Made by a program: the position numbers and the translations under genes
Source of the DNA: Symsagittifera roscoffensis
Taxonomy: Eukaryota; Xenacoelomorpha; Acoela; Convolutidae
Length of the DNA: 64,000 nt
Reading direction: 5' to 3'
Assembly (NCBI RefSeq): GCF_963678635.1
Contig: NC_087066.1
Span: 58,174,312-58,238,311 of the forward strand
The notes under the pieces: generated by a model
Database searches by the model: none
Told to the model about the DNA's origin: nothing
Seen by the model: the letters and a program-made list of their open reading frames with translations, nothing else
Shown here: piece by piece, positions 29,761 through 40,164 of the stretch
How positions within the stretch are numbered: position 1 is the first letter of the stretch
Layout of the letters: each line of letters begins with the position of its first letter

Positions 29761-31020
29761 AATGAATGTTATCTCCTTGGGAAAATTGATTATCTCAGTA
29801 TTTTTATTCTCCTAACTTATTTTAGTAGAGAAACAATAAAGATTGTTGGCAAAGTCCAACTTTTGTAGTAACTTTTTTCGTGCCACATCAGTATAGCAAA
29901 ATCATTCAATATCAATCGGTATAAGAATAAAAAATGAGTATTATTTTTTTTCCGATAAACCAGGTCTTCTGGTAGTATGAAAGTTAAAAGTTCAAATTTT
30001 TTAATCGCTCAAAAATTTTTTATGACAACAATATCCTTTGACATTTTTGTTTTGGTTTGATTGGTGTGTTGCCGCGTGTTAGTGACTTAGTGGATGCTCA
30101 GAAAACACTAAAAGCTTGCTTTATGCTATGGATGTGTTTTTCGTCTGTTTTTCTGGGATTGAAATGTTTGTATTTCCAGTCTTTTTCTCCACTTTGTTAT
30201 TTCCATCTCACTGACTATTTAGTAGCTTCGCCTCTGTGTTTGAAGTTCCATATTCCCCTACGGAAAAAATAAATTGCTTATTAACCAAGCTTTCTCTCAT
30301 TGGGTTGGGTTAATCATGAAAGTTGCTTGAAGTTCTAAGAGCTAGAACGTGAAGTTTTTTCTTCGGAATTCGAAGCGTCTAATGTTTAAAGAAAAGACAA
30401 TAATTTTGTTTTTCAATTTCGTTGCTATCATCATAGTTTTCCACTTTTCTTTTGGCTTTGTTATCCAAACAAAGTCGCACATATTGGTGTATACGTAAGC
30501 ATTTGTTGATTTTATCTATCATTTATTCAACTGGTATTTCGCTCCTGTTTAAGAAGTCACTACGTTGGCATCTAAAATGCCAATAATTCTTAATGCTTAC
30601 TAAATGCAATGTTTTAATTTAAATTTTGTTAATACAAAATTTTACATAGGAACGCGTCTTCTACACATACGAACAATTAAATGCGATTATGAAAGGCCAT
30701 CTACGAGTTTCACCACAAAACTGTTGAAGCGTGAATGCTTTGACTATACACTTTTTAATTTTTCGTGCAACCTTGAAAAAATTGTTTCGGTCTTTCTTTA
30801 ACAAATTGAAATTGGAAGCACGTGGTGGACTGCTTCATGGTTTTCCGAGACACTTCGAATCTGGATTTCAAATTTGACTGCTCAAATTGTTTACGCAGAT
30901 AGATCGATTTTTTTTCAACAGTTTCCTCAAAATTCACATTCAACTTTTTTTTCCATTAACCATTTTTCTTACAAATTTTCACCTTGATTTTTAAAAATTC
31001 TCAAGATTTTCCAGGAACCT

Positions 31021-31092
31021 TCGCACTTGGCCTAGTGGCAATGCCGTCGCCGTTGGAACCTAAGGTCCGGGTTTCGATTCCCGTCCGGATCT
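31021..31092 (+). repeat. tRNA-like sequence (SINE head or tRNA relic), copy 1
   Basis: TGGCCTAGTGGCA resembles the A box and GGTTTCGATTCC resembles the B box of a tRNA gene, at a tRNA-like spacing of about 40 nt. The acceptor ends do not pair, so this is not a functional tRNA. It fits the head of a tRNA-derived SINE or a pseudogene. Confidence 0.45.
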
Positions 31093-31536
31093 TGATAGTT
31101 TGAGCATGTATGCTTCTGCAGGATCAATCATCGCAACCGATTCAAATGAAAATTTCATCTCAGATTTGATTTGCGTCCGTTGAATTTTGATTTTTTGACT
31201 AGTTTTTTAAAATTTTTGTAAAATAGTTTTCTCAAAAACTACCGTGTCATATCTGAGATATTTGGTTTAATCAAAGAAAGTTGTGAGAAGCTCCTTTGAA
31301 AACGCGACTGTGCCTATTTTTTGCACATAAATTATGGCCCTCGGAATGGTCAAATTTTTGATTGTCTGGTTGTGTTTTGAATCTTATTCCTTTCTCAAGA
31401 AGTACCCTCTGAAATCGGAGGTAGGATTCAATGGCAATAAATGGTAATTGGAAGTACCGTTCAATATCTGACATTTTAGGTTCAATCCAAAAAATTCTGT
31501 GTAGGAAGCTTCTCTGCATATACGAGTGCGTCCAAA

Positions 31537-32001
31537 TAATTTTTAGACCTAAAGTTATGAACCTCAGAATAGTCAAGTTTTTGATTTTGACAGTTTTTCG
31601 ATTTTTTTTACTTTTCCACTTCACTTTTCTACTTAACTCTACTTTACTTTAATTACATTCGTTGACAATTAAAAGATTGTGGGTGCAATAGAGAGAGAGA
31701 GAGAGAGAGCGGGTAGCGGAAGCTTTCTTCATTAGCCGCCATTCTCAATTTTTGTACCCCACAAGTTATCGCCCTCGGGTCTTGTCCTTGACTTTCTGAG
31801 GGCGATAACTTTTGGGGTAAAAAAAATAGAGAATGGTGGCTAATGAAGAAAGCTTTCCACTACCCGCTCTCTCTATGAAAAAGTAAATTAGAGTTAAGAA
31901 GAAAAGTGCAGTGGAAAAGTAAAAAAAAAATCGAAAAACTGTCAAAATCAAAAACTTGACTATTCTTCATGTGGTTCATAACTTCATGTCTAAAAATTTA
32001 T
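31537..32001. repeat. Large palindrome 1
   Basis: The left arm (about 31537-31776) and right arm (31798 to about 32001) are inverted copies with small differences. The left arm has ~35 extra nt, including an AG-dinucleotide run (GAGAGAGAGAGA). The 21-nt loop at 31777-31797 begins GGGTCTTGTCCTTGACTT. Confidence 0.9.
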
Positions 32002-32004
32002 GTC

Positions 32005-32146
32005 AAATAAACCAATCGAAACTACTTCAATAGCATATGATCGGGCTCGAGTCCGGAATGAGATGGGTCTTGTCCTTGACTTTTCTATCTCATTCCGGAT
32101 TCGAACCCGATCATATGCAATTGAAGTAGTTTCGATTGGTTTATTT
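32005..32146. repeat. Palindrome 2
   Basis: Arms of 60 bp (32005-32064 and 32087-32146) are complementary with only a few mismatches. The 22-nt loop at 32065-32086 is the same sequence as the loop of palindrome 1, apart from one extra T. The right arm continues into the PSMF1-like copy. Confidence 0.92.
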
Positions 32147-32560
32147 AAACTAGAGTGATTTAAAGTATTATTATGCTTTTTTCAAGCTGTTTGAGTATAA
32201 TTTTGCGTTTCTTGATGTTCCGATTAAAATCTTAATGAGACTTGGGAGAACAGTAAATTGAGATCTGATTGATGGAATAACGACACAGGAGGAGATCGTG
32301 TTGTGACAAAGTGAATTTTTAAATGCCAATGAACGAAGTGAAGGCACTTATTCGGGTGTGTTCTTTTTTTCAGGAAAAAGTCGAAAATATTTATCCCGCT
32401 CAATTTCAACTTTTCGTGATTTGACTGACTTTTGTTTACTTATTAATTTCAGTTTTGAAATTCGTTTAATGAAAGGAGGTTTTGCTCTCCAATTATAAAA
32501 ATTGCAAATGGCGCAAAAAACTTGAATGAATTTAAGTTTCGAAGCTTTCTGGTATTGGGT
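32087..32560 (+). pseudogene. Decayed copy of PSMF1 3' end and flank
   Basis: CGAACCCGATCATATGC, GGTTTATTTAAA, AGAGTGATTTAAA, GATGTTCCGAT and ATCTTAATGAGAC follow in the same order as in PSMF1's last ~60 coding bases and 3' flank (27415-27850), with many substitutions. It covers only the extreme 3' end of the CDS, so it is non-functional. It is directly followed (32555-32850) by a diverged copy of the start of block A. Confidence 0.8.
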
Positions 32561-32850
32561 TAGGTTAATCATGAAAGTAGCTTGAAATTCTAAAAGCTAG
32601 TACGTGAAGTTTGTTCTTCGAACTTCGAAGCCTTAAATGTTCAGAGAAAGGACAATAGTTTTTTCTTCAGTTTCATTGCAGTTTTCCACTTTTATTTTGG
32701 CTATGTTTTCAAACAAAGTCGCACATATCGGTGTTGTATACTTAAGCAATTGTTGATGTATTCAGCTGGTATTCAACCCTTTATGCGGTTCAACTGGTTA
32801 TCCATCCATTATTCAATTGGGTTTTCACTTTACACCATTAAAGAACTCCC
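32555..32850 (+). repeat. Old diverged copy of block A start
   Basis: GGGTTAGGTTAATCATGAAAG, GCTAGTACGTGAAG, AACAAAGTCGCACATAT and ATTCAGCTGGTATT match 30300-30540 in order, at clearly lower identity than A1/A2. The region was therefore duplicated at least twice, at different times. Confidence 0.75.
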
Positions 32851-35780
32851 TATGATGACATCTAAAAGGCCAGTATTGTTTAAGCTTGCTGAATTAAATG
32901 TTTCAATTACGCTTGCGATGAGCACGCGTTATCAAATCGGAACATGGACTTTGTTTTCTAGTTAACAACTAGTTTAACCAAATCAGTTGAATCACTTGCT
33001 GTTATCAATACTGACATGCTCAATTTCATGAAAATTCAAATTTAACTACTGAGTGGGTACTGTTTACTACAGGGTGGTTTCAGGGGGACTTGAAACTTTT
33101 TTAAGTTTCGTTAAAAAATCATTTTTTTTTCGGCGTAAGGTTGTCGGCTTTGTTTCCGCAAATTGTACAGTTGCTAATTTTAATTTCTAATGTCCTGATT
33201 GGCTTGTTTGCCTACAACTCCTGTTTGAAAAAAAAATACATTTTATGGAATTGTATGGGATTGTTTTTTTATATAATTTTAACTCTTTGGAAAATTTTAC
33301 CACTTGTTATAACTTTATCGCAAAAAAATTAGTTTTTTTTTCAAAAACTATTCTACCGATTGTCCAAAAGGAGTTTCCGTAGAAAGACCGCCTACAACAT
33401 TGTGTGCCTGCGTACTCCGCTGGTCTCTTTTTGCCTCACCATTTTGTCTAAGTCTTCGAAAAATTAGTCGGGAAAATATTTGACGGATATTTTTGATATA
33501 TATTTTTCTTTTTCTCAAACTTATCTTCCAAGTCTGTGATTTTTTGTTCCGGAGGCCGCGTGTTCAAAGCATATAACGGCAAGTGAGAAGCTCCTCTGCG
33601 CCGGCGGCTACTCACAAGATTTTTTACACAGAAGTTATGGTCCTCAGAAAAGTTAATTTTTTATTTCTTACCGTTTTTTTTTAAAAACTTTTGGACTTTA
33701 CGAGAGAGCTACACTTGCAAACATGGGTTTTTGGGTTCAATCACACTAACAGGTTGAATGAATTTCTTCTGCATAAGCGGCAACGCGCAATTTTTTTTTT
33801 GAAAGAAAAAGCTATGATTCTCGGAAATTTCAACTGATTTGTTGACCTTTTTTTGGACTTTTCTCGATAACTATCCAGCCAAATCTGATATCATAGGTTT
33901 AATCGACACAACAGGTTTTTGGAAGCTTGCCTTTGTAATTTACTAAGCCCAATATGTTTGAAAAAAGTTATGACCTTCAAACATATGAAAGTTTTGAAAC
34001 TTTGACCTTTTTGTGGAAGTTTTGTGACTATTACCATGCCAATTCTCAGGTCTAGTGTTCAATCGAGGAACCCGATTTTGGGAATCTTCTGTATTTTACC
34101 GGCCTTGACCTGCTTTTTAGAAACTTTTTGAATTTTCTCAAAAACTATCCTATCAAATCTGAGATTAAAAGTTCAATCGAAATAAGCGGTTGAGCGAATT
34201 TTTTTCTGCAAAAGTGGCTACTTTTTATGAGAGAAATATTTCGAGGAATATTTCTATTTCTAGTTTTTATTATAGTACTTTATAGAGCTGCTCTTGGTTG
34301 TGTTCTCGTAAGTGTTTAAGAATCGAAGTTTCGCCTCTGTGTCAAATTTTAAAGTGTAAGACGTCTTTCTTCCATACGAATACTCAATTGCGATTTGGTA
34401 AGGTCATGTAAGGGTTTCATTACACGACTGTTGAAGCAGTTTTTTTTTCATTTTTTGCATTTTATAAAAAAAATTTCACTAAATTTCTCTTATTTAGCAA
34501 AGTTTGAAATTAGCAGCCCTGTGGTGGGCTGCTTCAGGTTTTTCCGAGTTCAAATTTAAGTTTTTCCGATTTCAAATTTGGTTGCTCATGGTATTTGTAA
34601 GTGTTATTGATCGTAATTTCAGGGGATGCTTAAAACTTCTAAAAAGTTTTCTTGTTATAGAAACAGTTTTTCTCTTGGCTCAGCTGGTGTCTGTTGAAAG
34701 GTTGCCGGCTTTCTCCGCTTCGCAACCTTGGTTCCAATGCTTTTCAAAATGCCCAAATGCTTTCGAAAATTTCAAATGTATTGCTTGGCATGTTTCTCTA
34801 GAATTCCTGCTTGATAAAGAAAGGACTTGTGAAAGTGTGTGGGAATGGGTGTTTTATGAGAGGCTTTGGAAATTGTTCTACCTCTAATTCTCAAAAAAGG
34901 CATCAATGGAAAACCTGCCTACTCTCATGTATGCCTGCTCTTTTCCCTAGTCTTTTTTCACTTTAGCCCTCTGTCTACAGCCTTCGAAAAAATCTGTTGG
35001 GGAAATATTTAACCCATGGTTTTCTTCTTTTAAACTACCCTCACAATTATGAAACTGTTGGTTTCAATGAATAGAACGGATTTTGGAAAGCTCCCGTGCA
35101 TAAGCGGCTACGCCCAATTTTTTTATACATGAAGTTATGGCCCTCAAAATAGTCACATTTTTGAGTTTTTTGAACCTTCATTTTTCTCGAAAACTGGATT
35201 CATTGGAAAAAAAACGGCTGGTGGGAAGCTCACCTGCATTATTAGCGGCTACTCACAATTTTTATTGCCCTCCAAAAGGTAAATTTTTTAACCGTTTTTA
35301 AAATTTTGAAAACTGCCCTCCCATATCTGAGATTTTAGGTTCAATCCCAAAAACGGGCTGTGAGCGCTCCTTTGCATACGCGACTACGTCAAAAAAAATT
35401 ATATAAGTTATGAGTCTCGGAATAGTCATCTTGGATTTGCAAATCAGGCATCCAAATATAAGTACTTAAATACCTCGGTTTGACGTTTTTCATCATTTTT
35501 TGAGAGTTTTGGTTTATCAGGACTTCTCGAATTTTACATCCTATAGTGGGTTGATTTCAGGATACTTCAAAGTGTAACATATGTAGACAGAAATTATGAG
35601 CGCCTTTTTAATTTTCGGGAAATGACATTCGAGAAGTATTTTCAAAAAATACGAAAAGTTCAGTTTTTTGCCGCCCGCCTCTTTAGAGTCTATTTTAAGT
35701 TTGAAAAGCAAGCTTGTGAAAATCAGTAGTTTTGCGGATATGAACATTTTAACAAAGATAACCTAAAAGTTGACACTGCA

Positions 35781-38700
35781 TGAAGTTCTAAGAGCTAGAA
35801 CGTGAAGTTTTTTCTTCGGAATTCGAAGCGTCTAATGTTTAAAGAAAAGACAATAATTTTGTTTTTCAATTTCGTTGCTATCATCATAGTTTTCCACTTT
35901 TCTTTTGGCTTTGTTATCCAAACAAAGTCGCACATATTGGTGTATACGTAAGCATTTGTTGATTTTATCTATCATTTATTCAACTGGTATTTCGCTCCTG
36001 TTTAAGAAGTCACTACGTTGGCATCTAAAATGCCAATAATTCTTAATGCTTACTAAATGCAATGTTTTAATTTAAATTTTGTTAATACAAAATTTTACAT
36101 AGGAACGCGTCTTCTACACATACGAACAATTAAATGCGATTATGAAAGGCCATCTACGAGTTTCACCACAAAACTGTTGAAGCGTGAATGCTTTGACTAT
36201 ACACTTTTTAATTTTTCGTGCAACCTTGAAAAAATTGTTTCGGTCTTTCTTTAACAAATTGAAATTGGAAGCACGTGGTGGACTGCTTCATGGTTTTCCG
36301 AGACACTTCGAATCTGGATTTCAAATTTGACTGCTCAAATTGTTTACGCAGATAGATCGATTTTTTTTCAACAGTTTCCTCAAAATTCACATTCAACTTT
36401 TTTTTCCATTAACCATTTTTCTTACAAATTTTCACCTTGATTTTTAAAAATTCTCAAGATTTTCCAGGAACCTTCGCACTTGGCCTAGTGGCAATGCCGT
36501 CGCCGTTGGAACCTAAGGTCCGGGTTTCGATTCCCGTCCGGATCTTGATAGTTTGAGCATGTATGCTTCTGCAGGATCAATCATCGCAACCGATTCAAAT
36601 GAAAATTTCATCTCAGATTTGATTTGCGTCCGTTGAATTTTGATTTTTTGACTAGTTTTTTAAAATTTTTGTAAAATAGTTTTCTCAAAAACTACCGTGT
36701 CATATCTGAGATATTTGGTTTAATTTGGTTTTCAAAAACTATTCTACCGATTGTCCAAAAGGAGTTTCCGTAGAAAGACCGCCTACAACATTGTGTGCCT
36801 GCGTACTCCGCTGGTCTCTTTTTGCCTCACCATTTTGTCTAAGTCTTCGAAAAATTAGTCGGGAAAATATTTGACCGATATTTTTGATATATATTTTTCT
36901 TTTTCTCAAACTTATCTTCCAAGTCTGTGATTTTTTGTTCCGGAGGCCGCGTGTTCAAAGCATATAACGGGAAGTGAGAAGCTCCTCTGCGCCGGCGGCT
37001 ACTCACAAGATTTTTTACACAGAAGTTATGGTCCTCAGAAAAGTTAATTTTTTTATTTCTTACCGTTTTTTTTTAAAAACTTTTGGACTTTACGAGAGAG
37101 CTACACTTGCAAACATGGGTTTTTGGGTTCAATCACACTAACAGGTTGAATGAATTTCTTCTGCATAAGCGGCAACGCGCAATTTTTTTTTTGAAAGAAA
37201 AAGCTATGATTCTCGGAAATTTCAACTGATTTGTTGACCTTTTTTTGGACTTTTCTCGATAACTATCCAGCCAAATCTGATATCATAGGTTTAATCGACA
37301 CAACAGGTTTTTGGAAGCTTGCCTTTGTAATTTACTAAGCCCAATATGTTTGAAAAAAGTTATGACCTTCAAACATATGAAAGTTTTGAAACTTTGACCT
37401 TTTTGTGGAAGTTTTGTGACTATTACCATGCCAATTCTCAGGTCTAGTGTTCAATCGAGGAACCCGATTTTGGGAATCTTCTGTATTTTACCGGCCTTGA
37501 CCTGCTTTTTAGAAACTTTTTGAATTTTCTCAAAAACTATCCTATCAAATCTGAGATTAAAAGTTCAATCGAAATAAGCGGTTGAGCGAATTTTTTTCTG
37601 CAAAAGTGGCTACTTTTTATGAGAGAAATATTTCGAGGAATATTTCTATTTCTAGTTTTTATTATAGTACTTTATAGAGCTGCTCTTGGTTGTGTTCTCG
37701 TAAGTGTTTAAGAATCGAAGTTTCGCCTCTGTGTCAAATTTTAAAGTGTAAGACGTCTTTCTTCCATACGAATACTCAATTGCGATTTGGTAAGGTCATG
37801 TAAGGGTTTCATTACACGACTGTTGAAGCAGTTTTTTTTTTCATTTTTTGCATTTTATAAAAAAAATTTCACTAAATTTCTCTTATTTAGCAAAGTTTGA
37901 AATTAGCAGCCCTGTGGTGGGCTGCTTCAGGTTTTTCCGAGTTCAAATTTAAGTTTTTCCGATTTCAAATTTGGTTGCTCATGGTATTTGTAAGTGTTAT
38001 TGATCGTAATTTCAGGGGATGCTTAAAACTTCTAAAAAGTTTTCTTGTTATAGAAACAGTTTTTCTCTTGGCTCAGCTGGTGTCTGTTGAAAGGTTGCCG
38101 GCTTTCTCCGCTTCGCAACCTTGGTTCCAATGCTTTTCAAAATGCCCAAATGCTTTCGAAAATTTCAAATGTATTGCTTGGCATGTTTCTCTAGAATTCC
38201 TGCTTGATAAAGAAAGGACTTGTGAAAGTGTGTGGGAATGGGTGTTTTATGAGAGGCTTTGGAAATTGTTCTACCTCTAATTCTCAAAAAAGGCATCAAT
38301 GGAAAACCTGCCTACTCTCATGTATGCCTGCTCTTTTCCCTAGTCTTTTTTCACTTTAGCCCTCTGTCTACAGCCTTCGAAAAAATCTGTTGGGGAAATA
38401 TTTAACCCATGGTTTTCTTCTTTTAAACTACCCTCACAATTATGAAACTGTTGGTTTCAATGAATAGAACGGATTTTGGAAAGCTCCCGTGCATAAGCGG
38501 CTACGCCCAATTTTTTTATACATGAAGTTATGGCCCTCAAAATAGTCACATTTTTGAGTTTTTTGAACCTTCATTTTTCTCGAAAACTGGATTCATTGGA
38601 AAAAAAACGGCTGGTGGGAAGCTCACCTGCATTATTAGCGGCTACTCACAATTTTTATTGCCCTCCAAAAGGTAAATTTTTTAACCGTTTTTAAAATTTT

Positions 38701-39174
38701 GAAAACTGCCCTCCCATATCTGAGATTTTAGGTTCAATCCCAAAAACGGGCTGTGAGCGCTCCTTTGCATACGCGACTACGTCAAAAAAAATTATATAAG
38801 TTATGAGTCTCGGAATAGTCATCTTGGATTTGCAAATCAGGCATCCAAATATAAGTACTTAAATACCTCGGTTTGACGTTTTTCATCATTTTTTGAGAGT
38901 TTTGGTTTATCAGGACTTCTCGAATTTTACATCCTATAGTGGGTTGATTTCAGGATACTTCAAAGTGTAACATATGTAGACAGAAATTATGAGCGCCTTT
39001 TTAATTTTCGGGAAATGACATTCGAGAAGTATTTTCAAAAAATACGAAAAGTTCAGTTTTTTGCCGCCCGCCTCTTTAGAGTCTATTTTAAGTTTGAAAA
39101 GCAAGCTTGTGAAAATCAGTAGTTTTGCGGATATGAACATTTTAACAAAGATAACCTAAAAGTTGACACTGCAT
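35781..39174 (+). repeat. Segmental tandem duplication, unit 2 (lacks ~2.06 kb)
   Basis: This is A2 (35781-36724) joined directly to B2 (about 36726-39174). The part corresponding to 31272-33334 is absent. At the join both sides share TTGGTTT/TTTT microhomology. The unit boundary reads GCATGAAG at 35781. Confidence 0.95.
36474..36545 (+). repeat. tRNA-like sequence, copy 2
   Basis: This is the identical copy of 31021-31092, produced by the segmental duplication. Confidence 0.45.
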
Positions 39175-40164
39175 AATTCGTTTTATTTATGAAATAGAAA
39201 ACCCTGTTATATGGTAACAGTCTATTTTTACAGTTGCATAAAATGTTAAGTTTTTAATATACTTCAGGAAGGTCTTTTCACGTTTAGCAATCGGTTTGAA
39301 GCTCCGTAAAAAAGTCATGCGCTAGTTTTTTTAAATAAAAGTTTCGGAAAAATAAATACAGAAGCTTCGAAGATAGAACCTACAGCCCTAACCATTGTTA
39401 TATAACTTACCTCGAAGCAATGATCGCCTGAAGTTAGATAACACATTTTTAAGGCTCTAACTTCTGATACGCATGTTTAAACATACCACACGTCTTCCCC
39501 CATCATTTTTAAGGGAAAAAATCAATTCTGTCTTTGTATTTAATTTGTGGCTCATTTCTTGTCATGTTATAGCCTATGTTACATGTTTAAGAATTGTGAG
39601 CCTTGTATGCAATTGTTTAAGATACAGTCTACATTAGCATTAAATGTCAATAGCGCTTGAAAATTTGATGGAGTCGTATTAGAATTTTTTGTCGGTGATT
39701 TCTATTTTACATTGAAAAATTGACTCATTCAAAATATAGCTAACTGTTAAAATATAACCCAAGTACATTCTTCCGCGTGCTGATAATTTATGAATGAATG
39801 TAGCGATAATTGATTCAAATTCTGCAACAGGTGTTCTGCTAGTTATTTCTAAATACGAAAAATATTTCCGTGCTTCGAGATTATTCCAAATTTTGTTCTT
39901 TCACATTATTTACAGAATCTGTCGCATCTTGTCTTGCAACTGCAACTACTTTCAAATTGTAATGAGTTTGCCTTTAAAACCCATTGAGTTATCTTCTCTC
40001 GTCCTCCTCCCCAGAAACTCATATAAAAGAGATTATTCGGGCTAATCTAACCGTAGTATAGCTCGGTTGGACAAATTAAAACTGCGCAGTTTACATGGTC
40101 ATTTTTCAATTTATCCTAAAAGTAGATTTTAAAAATATGCGTCCGATACTTCAGTTAACTTGAA
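39175..40164. other. Intergenic DNA upstream of MCM2
   Basis: AT-rich, with no gene supported. It should include the MCM2 promoter and 5' UTR near 40030-40164; no clear core element can be named. Confidence 0.4.

Larger units (their letters stand above)
30328..35781 (+). repeat. Segmental tandem duplication, unit 1
   Basis: Unit 1 comprises block A (30328-31271), a middle part (31272 to about 33334), and block B (about 33335-35781). Block A recurs without length change at 35781-36724 (offset 5453). Block B recurs at about 36726-39174 (offset 3391-3393, only a few 1-nt length changes in T runs). Identity is near complete by eye. Confidence 0.95.

Noticed and set aside
30604-30801. 65-codon ORF duplicated at 36057-36254
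   Set aside because: Same reason: a copy within block A, with low-complexity AT-rich codons and no recognisable domain.
34504-34887. 127-codon ORF, duplicated at 37897-38280
   Set aside because: The identity only reflects the segmental duplication. The sequence lies in repeat DNA and resembles no family.
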